The position numbers were made by a program, and so were the translations under genes. This document shows, piece by piece, positions 47,701-55,589 of a stretch of DNA of 64,000 nt (its first letter is position 1; each line of letters starts with the position of its first letter). The stretch lies in assembly GCA_965263345.1 (NCBI GenBank), contig CBDHHC010000016.1, positions 1-64,000 of the forward strand, read 5' to 3'. Source of the DNA: CBDHHC01 sp965263345 (GTDB taxonomy: Bacteria > Pseudomonadota > Alphaproteobacteria > Rhizobiales > CBDHHC01). The notes under the pieces were generated by a model. The model was not told the DNA's origin. It was given only the letters and a program-made list of their open reading frames with translations, and searched no databases.

Positions 47701-48276
47701 ACGCGAGGACTTGGTTTAGGTTTATCAGTTGTGCAAAGAATTACGAACATACTAAATCATAACATAGATATTAAGTCTTCATTAGATAAAGGCTCAATAT
47801 TCTCTATCACGCTGCCAATTTCAAAGGCCGTTGAGCAAACTCAGACCAAAAGTAATTCTGGGGATATCTTCAGAGCACAAAATATCTCAGGAATCAATGT
47901 ATTGTGTATTGACAATGAAATTAAGATTCTTGAAGGCATGGATATCTTGCTGACTGGCTGGAACTGTAATGTTTCAACAGCCTCCAGCTCAGTTGAAGTT
48001 GTTGAGAAACTAAATCAGTGTGACCACACTCCACATATAATTCTAGCGGATTATCACCTGGAAGATGAATCAGGGCTTGATGCAATTGCGACTGTTCACA
48101 AAACCCTAAATCAAAAAATTCCAGCTATCATAATTACCGCAGATCATTCAGCGCAAGTTGCTTTAAAAGTAGAACAACAAGGTATAAAAATATTGCGTAA
48201 ACCTCTTAAACCAGCACAATTAAGGGCACTCATGGTTCAATCAATTATCCGAAGTCGTGCTGATAAATCAACCTAG
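44749..48276 (+). CDS. hybrid histidine kinase with N-terminal sodium/solute symporter domain
   Basis: An 1175-residue membrane sensor. Residues 1-500 form a 13-helix SSS (PutP-like) transporter domain. A PAS domain follows near 630-745 (ALDQVSQGISVFDKNLRLICW), then a coiled coil and a HisKA box with the phospho-accepting His in FLASASHDLLQPLNAAR. The ATPase domain has NLISNAIKYT, HDTGPGIP and TRGLGLGLSVV. A C-terminal receiver has Asp in ILADYHL and Lys in LRKPLKP. The architecture is that of CrbS-like proteins, which control acetate or other small carboxylate use. Transport and sensing of an organic acid is likely. No partner regulator gene is adjacent. Confidence 0.9.
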   Translation: MIDNWVVFGAAFLYILFLFLVAYIGDKKSIISQGKGRPIVYALSLAVYCTSWTFFGSVGLSASTGYDFIPVYIGAILMVVFGQPLLQHIIKLSKTQNITSIADFIAARYGKNQTLAAIITVIAVIGTLPYIALQLQAVSDSVSTLLGPAANQELTEERARNIAFFVAMLMALFSILFGTRQIGATEHQQGLITAIAAESIIKLCAFLIVGIYVTFFMFNGPFALFEQGIQNQKIRELFTKSFDGNTWFTITFLSMVAIILLPRQFHVAVVENNSKTELRTAGWLFPLYLIIINIFVIPITIAGLLTFPEGTVKPDMFVLALPMHADEHWITLISFIGGLSAATAMVIMASIALSIMVSNDLIVPFLLHRGKPDYRDREDLSILLLNIRRAAIFLIFILSYLFYRMLSGSFPLASIGLLAFAAIAQFSPAFFGGLFWKRATSRGAIAGTTAGFFVWAYTLLLPALEPSGLIPNSLLTDGPFGLEILRPQILFYLKFDWLTHGVVLSLTTNILAYIVFSLIRAPRTIERLQASTFIGETSTLTNSPLMRFSRSNVTISELQSTAACYLGEERAKRSFAEYAQNRNQNLLPNAEADIALMRYTEYLLASAIGAASSRLVLSLLLRKENMSGKAAIRLLDDATEAIQYNRDFLQSALDQVSQGISVFDKNLRLICWNRQFRNLLDLPPELGRVGVSLDEIIRFNATKGSLGDGFVEDIVKDRIQKLAINQETFQERINDGERTLLLRTNTMPQGGIVTTYADITTRVEAVEALAQSNETLERRVEERTAELTKVNHELETAKSKADEANRDKTRFLASASHDLLQPLNAARLYSSALLEKSKDNEINNLIQNLDASLGSVEEILSALLDISRLDSGVMKPEFKTFPIKPVLEQLQVEFTPLADEKDLGIKFINSNLHIKSDRKLLRRVLQNLISNAIKYTKEGNVLVGCRRCKKELKIEIHDTGPGIPAHQFSNIFKEFNRLDSTAKDTRGLGLGLSVVQRITNILNHNIDIKSSLDKGSIFSITLPISKAVEQTQTKSNSGDIFRAQNISGINVLCIDNEIKILEGMDILLTGWNCNVSTASSSVEVVEKLNQCDHTPHIILADYHLEDESGLDAIATVHKTLNQKIPAIIITADHSAQVALKVEQQGIKILRKPLKPAQLRALMVQSIIRSRADKST

Positions 48277-48422
48277 ACAATGTCAATAATGTCAAACTCA
48301 TTAAAAAGCCCAATACAAAACATATTGGGATTATGAAAATAATATTTGGTATTTTCTGTAAAGCTTCATATCTATCAAACATGGTCTAAACGTATAAATC
48401 ATAGCAGAGATAGTTATTTTTC

Positions 48423-49448
48423 ATGTTTATCACTTTAGATGCCCGACAATTTTTACTTTTACTAATGATAGTAACAGCTGCAGTCTGTTTAGGTTTTGGC
48501 TTAACACTTCCTGTAATTCAATTAAGTAATTTCTATATTGATATAGCAAAACACTCTTTGTTAACAGCTGTTTGGGCTCTTTTTGAGAAAAAGGAATATT
48601 TTTTAGGAAGTATTGTATTCATATTCTCAATATTACTTCCAGTTCTGAAACTACTATATTTACTCGTATTAGCTTCATTGCCCGATAACCAAATCATATA
48701 TAGAAGAAGAAGTTTAAAAGCGCTTGAATGGATAGGAAAATGGTCCATGCATGATGTCTTGATACTTGCTCTGACTATCTTCTATGTTAAATCCACTGGT
48801 ATAGGAGATGCCGTTAGTTTACCTGGTATCTATTTTTTTGCGATCTCTGTCTGCCTAATTATTCTATCCTATGGACAAATAAGGTATAAACACCGCACCG
48901 CATTTGAAGCAATTTCAAAAAATCAAGCGAAAAGACAAGTATTAAGAACCCCGTCAAGCCTGCCGTCATTTAGAAGATATTTTATAATAATCGCAACTGT
49001 AGGCGCAGCTATTTGTTTAGTGTTAGGTATCACTCAACCTGTAATTAAACTAACATACGCTTATTTTTGGACAAAAGAACACTCAATCGTTTCTGTTATC
49101 TCAGCACTACTAATAGACAAAGAATATTTCTTAGCTTCAATTATCCTTGTTTTTTCAATAATATTTCCTGGTATAAAAATGCTTTATCTACTGACAGTCT
49201 TATTACTTCCGCCTCGGATTCCACAAAAAAGAATTCTACTATTTGAACGGTTAGATTGGCTTGGTAGATGGTCAATGATGGATGTAATGATATTAGCCCT
49301 AATGATATTCTACTTAAACGCAAGCGCATTAACGGATGCAACAACATTACCAGGCATATACTTTTTCTCACTTTCTGTCTTCCTGACTATGGCAGCATAC
49401 GGAGGCATTAAAGGGAGCACACTGAACCCAGTTCTAGGAAATAAATAA
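48423..49448 (+). CDS. tandem PqiA-like membrane protein without zinc ribbons
   Basis: A 341-residue protein made of two similar halves (1-160 and 180-341), each with four helices and the PqiA signature: GLTLPVIQLSNFYI / GITQPVIKLTYAYF, EKKEYFLGSIVFIFSILLP / DKEYFLASIILVFSIIFP, and WSMHDVLILAL / WSMMDVMILAL. Canonical PqiA proteins carry CxxC zinc ribbons before each half; these are absent. PqiA with PqiB/PqiC links inner and outer membranes for lipid movement, but no MCE-domain gene (pqiB) is nearby. Confidence 0.82.
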   Translation: MFITLDARQFLLLLMIVTAAVCLGFGLTLPVIQLSNFYIDIAKHSLLTAVWALFEKKEYFLGSIVFIFSILLPVLKLLYLLVLASLPDNQIIYRRRSLKALEWIGKWSMHDVLILALTIFYVKSTGIGDAVSLPGIYFFAISVCLIILSYGQIRYKHRTAFEAISKNQAKRQVLRTPSSLPSFRRYFIIIATVGAAICLVLGITQPVIKLTYAYFWTKEHSIVSVISALLIDKEYFLASIILVFSIIFPGIKMLYLLTVLLLPPRIPQKRILLFERLDWLGRWSMMDVMILALMIFYLNASALTDATTLPGIYFFSLSVFLTMAAYGGIKGSTLNPVLGNK

Positions 49449-49602
49449 ATAACAAACAAACTCACAACACACCTAAAGTATTATAAAAAAGAAGTAATCC
49501 ATTTCATGCTACCTTTTGCAGTGTCCAATAATCTTAGCTTTGCCACTTTTATATGCAACGCTCTAAATTATGGACGTTAAAAATATGCAATATAGGTGTA
49601 AA

Positions 49603-50100
49603 ATGAAACAGACATATTCACTATTTATGTCAGTATTCATCTCGTTAGCATTTGCAATCGGGATAAGTTCTGCGAATGCCGCAACTATGAATATAGGAGC
49701 TGTAACAAACTCTAAGGCATTAAGCCAAAGTATAACGGCATCCGACAACTATATTTTAGTTGGTAAGAAAAGATACCGTACATTCAAGAGCAGACGTGGA
49801 TACAAACGTCGCTTTAGAGGGTACCGCGGATACAAGCCTAGATACAAAGGATATCGTAGATACAAACGCAGTTATAAGCGTAAACATTATAGACCAAGAA
49901 AATACTATCGTAGCAAAAGATATCGTAAATATCGTCGCCGTTATTATACACCATTCTATTATTACCCATATTATGATGGTTATTATGGATACTCCACATA
50001 TGGGTATTGTAAAAAATGGCGTCGCATATGTGCACGCCGACATGGGTGGCGTACTCACAAATGGCGCAGATGTGTAAGACATCACGGATGCAATTATTAA
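49603..50100 (+). CDS. exported Tyr/Arg/Lys-rich basic protein
   Basis: A 165-residue protein with a signal peptide (SLAFAIGISSANA). The mature part is extremely basic and aromatic: repeats of YRGYKPRYKGYRRYKR type, then a Tyr-rich patch (TPFYYYPYYDGYYGYSTYGY) and a C-terminal Cys/Arg/His segment (CKKWRRICARRHGWRTHKW). The ATG at 49603 is chosen because AGGTG lies just upstream. Such composition suggests binding to anionic surface polymers or nucleic acid outside the cell. A second, shorter protein of the same kind lies at 62171-62482. Confidence 0.7.
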   Translation: MKQTYSLFMSVFISLAFAIGISSANAATMNIGAVTNSKALSQSITASDNYILVGKKRYRTFKSRRGYKRRFRGYRGYKPRYKGYRRYKRSYKRKHYRPRKYYRSKRYRKYRRRYYTPFYYYPYYDGYYGYSTYGYCKKWRRICARRHGWRTHKWRRCVRHHGCNY

Positions 50101-50131
50101 TTAAATAGGTCTTGATAAATTTGAATTGTAA

Positions 50132-50162
50132 AAGGCAGTTCAGTTAAACAAGGAACTGCCTT
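50132..50162. terminator. hairpin between convergent genes
   Basis: Arms AAGGCAGTTC (50132-50141) and GAACTGCCTT (50153-50162) are perfect 10-base complements with an 11-base loop. It lies between the Tyr/Arg-rich gene (+) and the RTX-like gene (-). T content follows on both strands but there is no long T run. Confidence 0.8.
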
Positions 50163-50170
50163 CATTAAAA

Positions 50171-51145
50171 TTAAATATCTATATCAATCGAGGATCGAAT
50201 TGATAAAGACTCTCCATTTGAGAAGTTTAAAGTAGCCACACTTCCAGAGTTTAGATCTATTGTCAATTCATCGTCAGAAGCATCAAACCCAATAACCAAT
50301 TTCCCATTCTCATTGGTAATTGTCACATCATCTTGAGTTAATTGAGAACCAATTTTAATATCAATATCTGTTGAGGCAAATATTTCATCTGACCCATCTC
50401 CTAAGCCAAATTCAATCAAAGCACCTTGACCGCCGACCTCAATAATATCATCTCCAGCCCCACCTCGAATAATGGATTGCCCATAAGCTCGTATAAAATC
50501 ATCGCCTGAGCCTGCATTAATTCTCGATAAACCTACGGCATTAATGAAATCATCCCCAGAGCCTGTGCGAATACGAGACAATCCAGCAACATTTACAAGA
50601 TCATCGCCAGCCCCCGTATTTATTCGAGATTTCCCTGCAGCATTTATCACATCATCACCTGAACCAGACAAAATTCTTGTACGTCCAGAAGCATTTATCA
50701 AATCATCTCCTGAACCAGAGTTTATCCGTCCTTGTCCTGAGAAATTTATAAAATCATCGCCTGAACCACTGCGAACACGAGCAGTGCCTGTCGTATTAAT
50801 AATATCATCCCCTGCTCCAGCATTAACTACTTGTCTCGCTAATTGAGAAATCTGATCATTTTCATCAAAACCAAAAGCTTGACCAATACTATAAAGTGTC
50901 TCAAGGTAAGCTTTAGCTGCCTCAAGAAGTTTGTCCCCACCATCATCACTTCTAGCAGAAATTTGAGTAGTTTCTTGCACTAAATTGATCTCAGTTTGAG
51001 ACTGCCTAGTTTGAACAATTGAAGAGCTCCCTAACTTTCCCTGGACCACTTCTTGTCTTTCATTAAAACGAGCAGAAAGATTAAATTCACTATTGGATAG
51101 ACGAGCTGAAAAGCTCGTAGAAGATAAAAACACTGAAGATGACAT
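50171..51145 (-). CDS. RTX-like repeat protein with 17-residue repeats
   Basis: A 324-residue protein with no signal peptide. The N-terminal 100 residues are Ser/Gln-rich. Residues 105-240 contain eight consecutive 17-residue units of the form RINxGSGDDxINAxGxS, each with one calcium-type GxGDD turn. The C-terminal 85 residues (EFGLGDGSDEIF, then DDVTITNENGKLVIGF and DELTIDL) match the beta-roll end seen in RTX proteins secreted by type I systems. Normal RTX units are 9 residues (18 per turn), so the 17-residue period is unusual. No type I secretion genes are in the window. Confidence 0.8.
   Translation of the reverse strand: MSSSVFLSSTSFSARLSNSEFNLSARFNERQEVVQGKLGSSSIVQTRQSQTEINLVQETTQISARSDDGGDKLLEAAKAYLETLYSIGQAFGFDENDQISQLARQVVNAGAGDDIINTTGTARVRSGSGDDFINFSGQGRINSGSGDDLINASGRTRILSGSGDDVINAAGKSRINTGAGDDLVNVAGLSRIRTGSGDDFINAVGLSRINAGSGDDFIRAYGQSIIRGGAGDDIIEVGGQGALIEFGLGDGSDEIFASTDIDIKIGSQLTQDDVTITNENGKLVIGFDASDDELTIDLNSGSVATLNFSNGESLSIRSSIDIDI
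50425..50832 (-). repeat. eight 51-bp coding repeats
   Basis: Eight tandem 51-bp units in the RTX-like gene encode the GSGDD repeats. The DNA copies are diverged, but the period and the ATCATC (Asp-Asp) core are regular across the whole stretch. Confidence 0.85.
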
Positions 51146-51534
51146 AATGGTTTCCTAACGCTTTATAACACCAAAAAACCTATGCTATTTCGTATATATC
51201 TTTAGTTCTGAAATTGCAAAGGAACACAAAAAAGCTCCTCACCTGATATAAAGGATGGTTATCATAAGAAAACTAAAATTCATTTAATATGAGATTTTTT
51301 TTTAACGTGAAACAAAAAAGACATGTGATATTACTGATAATGGCTCTGTCACAGAAATTTGATTTTATGGACATATAATCCACAAAATAGAACATTAACA
51401 GATTTTGTAATGTGAGACAGAACGCCTACCTTTATTGAAATATTAAATAATAAAACCATCTTTAAAATAGCATTGTAAATCATATAGCTGTTTTCTAACT
51501 GTGAGTTTTGATAGAACTGATTAAATATTATCAA
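51146..51534. other. divergent promoter region, no gene seen
   Basis: AT-rich non-coding spacer between the RTX-like gene and the patatin-like lipoprotein gene. It must contain promoters in both directions. No clear operator, repeat or structured RNA was recognised. Confidence 0.4.
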
Positions 51535-52584
51535 ATGACAACTAGTGTAAATAAAAAAATAACAATAATGACGGTTATAGCCTTTTTTGTGCTATTGAGT
51601 GGATGTAGTCAAGTTGCAACAATTTCTCAAATCCCAACCTTATCAAATTTTTCAAGATCTGAAGCCTGTTGGGATGCTCCACAAGCAAATACAATTGAAA
51701 AAATAGCAATTTTATCCAAAAGTAATTCTAATAACCCCGACAACATAAATAAAACATCAGCAATCTTATCTATTTCCAATGGAGGTCCCCGTGTTGCTTA
51801 CAGCGCAGGCCTAATCGTGGGTTGGGGTAAAACAACATCAAGGCCAGATTTCTCAACAGTTACGGCATATGGCGCAAGTGCTTTAATTGCACCCTTCATA
51901 TTTATCGGGAAATCAGAAGACCAGAAAATAGGAAATATCTTCCATTGTAAATCAAACAGTCTATCGGATATGGCAAAATTAGCCTCATCCTATATAGACG
52001 AAACCAACATAAAACAAATAGCGGATAAACACAATGTTGGAGGCCGCCTATTAGTAACCGTACCTGCCTCACCAGCAAGATCAGAAACTGTATGGAACCT
52101 ATCACTTATAGCAGCAAGTAACCATCCAAAAACAAAAGAATACCTTTCACAGATAATAATTGCAGCCGTTGATCCCACAATAATACTGGAACCCAAAAAT
52201 ATAAAAGTACCTGCAGGGGAATTTACAAAAAGGAATTGGGCATTCAGACATGATAGAATTGGTCAAGAGTTCCTTGATCCAGGGAATTACCTAAAAACAG
52301 GACACCATTATTACCTTATACATAATGACACTGTTATACCTGCTGGTCCAACACAAAGCTCATCATCAGATAAAATAAAATTAAAAACAAAGTCAGCATA
52401 CGAGCTTTTTCTTAAAACACAAAGCGTGCAAGCAAGATATTATCTCTCATCAATACCAGAAAGATTAAGCTTGCCTACAAATTACTCTAAGCATGACACA
52501 AGCTACTTCAGAGCGCTCTTTCTAAATGCTTACTGGCAAGCTCGAAGAGGCATCAAATGGACTTCACAACTAGAATCTAATTAA
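51535..52584 (+). CDS. patatin-like lipoprotein lacking the catalytic serine
   Basis: A 349-residue lipoprotein (lipobox LLSGC, Cys24). Residues 75-230 follow the patatin phospholipase fold: SNGGPRVAYSAGLIVGW stands where the family has SGGGARGAYGAG, and TAYGASALIAPF where it has TGVSTGALIAPF. GRLLVTVPASPARSETVW and LIAASNHP also align with family motifs. The G-x-S-x-G nucleophile position (113) is Gly, and the DGG motif is not recognisable. It is therefore probably a non-catalytic relative kept for binding. The ATG at 51535 is preferred over a TTG at 51508. Confidence 0.75.
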   Translation: MTTSVNKKITIMTVIAFFVLLSGCSQVATISQIPTLSNFSRSEACWDAPQANTIEKIAILSKSNSNNPDNINKTSAILSISNGGPRVAYSAGLIVGWGKTTSRPDFSTVTAYGASALIAPFIFIGKSEDQKIGNIFHCKSNSLSDMAKLASSYIDETNIKQIADKHNVGGRLLVTVPASPARSETVWNLSLIAASNHPKTKEYLSQIIIAAVDPTIILEPKNIKVPAGEFTKRNWAFRHDRIGQEFLDPGNYLKTGHHYYLIHNDTVIPAGPTQSSSSDKIKLKTKSAYELFLKTQSVQARYYLSSIPERLSLPTNYSKHDTSYFRALFLNAYWQARRGIKWTSQLESN

Positions 52585-52737
52585 AATAACCAGCCAAAAG
52601 TCAATAGACAGCCTCCAAATTTTTGGTCACAATTTGGGGAAATTTTGGAATATAATAAAAATCAAACTATTCTCTTTACAAAGACAAAGAGTTAAAAATA
52701 GTATGGCATTAATAATTATAATATTTGGGATAGCATT

Positions 52738-53151
52738 GTGAGAGTTCTATTAATTATTTTATTTTGTTTTTCAACATCACTTAGTCTAGCAAATGAGAAA
52801 TTATTGCATCAGGTTAAGGTAGGCGTTGAGGATATAACCAAAGAACAAAAAGATATTGTATGGAAACTAATGGATCAATATGCCCAAGCTGAAACAGTCC
52901 TAAGGACATGCAGTCAAAGCTCAAAAATCGAAAAACGTATCTTCACTGCTATAGAACCTTGTGTAAATACTAATACACTTAACTCAATGAAAACCTATTT
53001 TCATGAGAGACTAAAAGTTTATGGGCCCCAATTGATCAAAGAAGACTGTCAAGAACCTATAATTAAAAATGAAATAGATAAAATGACTAAGGCGATCAAT
53101 GAACTCGTAAACAGAGCCAGAAAACTATGTGCAGAATGTATCTTTTGCTAA
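52738..53151 (+). CDS. small exported cysteine-containing protein, unknown function
   Basis: A 137-residue protein, GTG start with GGGAT upstream. The signal peptide is residues 1-18 (FSTSLSLANE). The mature part is helical and Lys-rich with six cysteines, including the C-terminal CAECIFC, so disulfides or metal binding are likely. I do not recognise the family. It follows the patatin-like lipoprotein on the same strand after 153 bases and converges with the nlpD-like gene 5 bases away. Confidence 0.6.
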   Translation: MRVLLIILFCFSTSLSLANEKLLHQVKVGVEDITKEQKDIVWKLMDQYAQAETVLRTCSQSSKIEKRIFTAIEPCVNTNTLNSMKTYFHERLKVYGPQLIKEDCQEPIIKNEIDKMTKAINELVNRARKLCAECIFC

Positions 53152-53156
53152 TCACT

Positions 53157-54530
53157 CTACATATACTTCAGAGGATCAACTGGCTTTGACCCTTTACGCA
53201 ATTCAAAATGTAATTGAGGTTGATTGACCGAACCAGTTTTACCAGCATGCGCTATCACTTGACCGCGGCTAATTCTCTGGCCTCGTCTCACAAGTAATTT
53301 ACTGTTATGCGCATAAGCGGAAACCCATTTCCCTTTATGTCGAATTAAAATAAGTTTCCCATAACCTTTCAACTCATTTCCTGCATAGGCAACAACACCA
53401 CCTTCAGCAGCTCTGATTTCAGACCCGTGAGGAACCGAGAAATTAATACCATCATTTCTAACGCCATTTCTTTTAGCACCAAATTTTGATATAATTCTTC
53501 CCTTAACAGGCCATCTAAATCGTCCTGTTGTTTGAGGCATTGTTATTTTTTCTACTCTTGGAGAATTCTGAATATCTCGCTCTTCAATCTTCTTTTCAGC
53601 AAGTTTCTGCGGGCGCGGTTTTGTCTCAGGTATTCTATTTTCTTGCCTTTTTTTCTCAAATCCTTCTTCCCTGGAACGACGATAATTATTCTCCCTAACT
53701 TCAGAAATTTCTCGCTCTTGTATTACAGTGCGCTTTTGCAATTTAGGAAGTTTTTTGGGTCTATTATTATTACGGTAGGTACTATCTCTGCTACGAGGAA
53801 TAAAACTGGCAGATTTAGAGCGCTTACTATTTCCTTGAAACCTTCTTGTCTTTTTAACATTTCGTACACGCTTCGCTGAATAATCAGTATATCGACCGGA
53901 TGCTCCATGAGGAAGGAGCAACTCTTGACCAACATCAATTGTATTACTTTCAAGTCGATTAACACGTTTTAAATCAGACAAAGAAACATTATTATTTTTC
54001 GCAATTCTATATAAAGTGTCCCCTGACTTCACAACTACGACCCCTTTTATAGGTTCTTCGTCGTCATAATCATTTGAAGGCTGCTGTTTAAATGAACGTG
54101 AGTTATATGATGACTGTTCTTTATATGAATTATAATCGTTATAATCTCTTTGTGGATAACGACTCTCACCTCTATAGCGAGGTTGTTCATAATCTGGTTC
54201 GGATGGCGGTAATTCTGATCTCGTAATCTCAGATCTATCAGAGCGATAATCTGATTCTGAGCTATAAATACTATCATAGTATTTTCCAGATTGACGTCTT
54301 TCAGAATTATTCAAGGGAGGATAAACCCGGCGCACGCTGTCATCTTGTATCGAAGATGTCTCTGATACTTCTTCTTTATCAAGACCAAATACAGGAAAAT
54401 CAAATCTGGTAAAAGTACTACATCCGCTAACCAATAGAGCAATCCCCATAATGAAAGCAGAAGAAATTACAAAACGCAAATTTTTGCTACATAAAGCCTT
54501 ATTTCTGTTACTCATACTTTTGACATCCAT
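53157..54530 (-). CDS. nlpD: LysM/M23 (LytM) lipoprotein, NlpD-like amidase activator
   Basis: Outer-membrane lipoprotein (lipobox LLVSGC) with a Ser/Tyr/Asp-rich linker, one LysM domain (VVVKSGDTLYRIAKNNNVSL), a basic linker, and a C-terminal M23/LytM domain. The zinc site is degenerate: RNDGINFSV stands where active enzymes have HxGID, and QLHFELR where they have HLHFE. This matches NlpD/EnvC, which activate cell-wall amidases during division rather than cut peptidoglycan. It lies downstream of surE, as in the enterobacterial surE-pcm-nlpD order. Start ATG 54530; 54515 is also possible. Confidence 0.87.
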   Translation of the reverse strand: MDVKSMSNRNKALCSKNLRFVISSAFIMGIALLVSGCSTFTRFDFPVFGLDKEEVSETSSIQDDSVRRVYPPLNNSERRQSGKYYDSIYSSESDYRSDRSEITRSELPPSEPDYEQPRYRGESRYPQRDYNDYNSYKEQSSYNSRSFKQQPSNDYDDEEPIKGVVVVKSGDTLYRIAKNNNVSLSDLKRVNRLESNTIDVGQELLLPHGASGRYTDYSAKRVRNVKKTRRFQGNSKRSKSASFIPRSRDSTYRNNNRPKKLPKLQKRTVIQEREISEVRENNYRRSREEGFEKKRQENRIPETKPRPQKLAEKKIEERDIQNSPRVEKITMPQTTGRFRWPVKGRIISKFGAKRNGVRNDGINFSVPHGSEIRAAEGGVVAYAGNELKGYGKLILIRHKGKWVSAYAHNSKLLVRRGQRISRGQVIAHAGKTGSVNQPQLHFELRKGSKPVDPLKYM

Positions 54531-54813
54531 CCAAGCCAATCACCAGTTAATACTCTAAAAGCAAAAAAAAAGTTAACACACCATAGAAATAAAAACTCAA
54601 ACCCATGTTGATTTGAAAACTTTTTTCTCAACCAATATCAGCGGCATAGGCTTTTAGACTGTGCAGCTTCTATTGAATGCCTCTAAAATCAGGCATAATC
54701 ATGATCAACATTATGAATAATTTTAACTGTAAATTTCATAATGAAAATATTTATAAACAGAGGAATACTTAATAAGAATTTAAAGAAGACGATTATTGTA
54801 AACTATTTATGTT

Positions 54814-55572
54814 CTAAAAAGTCTTTTTCAATATTTCGCAGGTTTCTTTGTGGGTAAGATCCATAAAGAGTGGCGTTACTGAAATATAACCTGCATAAAC
54901 AGCCTCAAGATCCGTACCTTCAACAGGTTCTGTAACCCCTCTCTTAAGGTCAAACCAGTAATACGTAGTCCCACTCGTATCTTTACGAGCATCAACCTTT
55001 CTAACATTCTGGTCACGATGGCCCTGAGTGGTAACTCTGACACCTTTAACGTCCCCAGGCTCACAATCGGGAAAGTTAATATTCATAAGGACATTCTTAT
55101 CCCACCCCTTGTCCAACAATCTACGAATAACACCAACTGCATGTGTTTGAGAGGTTTCCCATTTAATTGGTGCCCCAGTAGAAAAATTACAGCTCTGGCT
55201 GAGTGCAATAGAAGGAATTCCAAGCATTGTGCCCTCCATAGCGCCCGCAATAGTTCCGGAATAAGTTACATCATCTGCTATATTCTGCCCACGATTAACA
55301 CCAGATAAAACAAGATCTGGTGTTTCACCCGAAAGGATCTCATGAACTCCCATCAAAACACAATCTGTTGGCGTACCTTGTACAGCAAATCGTCTTTCTG
55401 CTAACTTACGCATACGGATAGGATGATGTAATGTGATAGCATGTGATACTCCACTCTGATTTGTTTCTGGGGCAACGACCCACACATCATCACTCAACTC
55501 TGCAGCAACTTTACTTAAGATATCAAGACCAGTAGCATTGATACCATCATCATTTGTAACCAAAATACGCAT
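54814..55572 (-). CDS. surE: 5'-nucleotidase SurE
   Basis: Metal-dependent nucleoside 5'-monophosphate phosphatase (252 residues) used in stress survival. The N-terminal MRILVTNDDGINATGL carries the metal-binding Asp-Asp pair, and SGVNRGQNIADDVTYSGTIA is the second active-site motif. It begins 17 bases after serS and is co-transcribed with it. The pcm gene often found next to surE is absent. Confidence 0.96.
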   Translation of the reverse strand: MRILVTNDDGINATGLDILSKVAAELSDDVWVVAPETNQSGVSHAITLHHPIRMRKLAERRFAVQGTPTDCVLMGVHEILSGETPDLVLSGVNRGQNIADDVTYSGTIAGAMEGTMLGIPSIALSQSCNFSTGAPIKWETSQTHAVGVIRRLLDKGWDKNVLMNINFPDCEPGDVKGVRVTTQGHRDQNVRKVDARKDTSGTTYYWFDLKRGVTEPVEGTDLEAVYAGYISVTPLFMDLTHKETCEILKKTF

Positions 55573-55589
55573 GTCTTTATCTTATCTTT

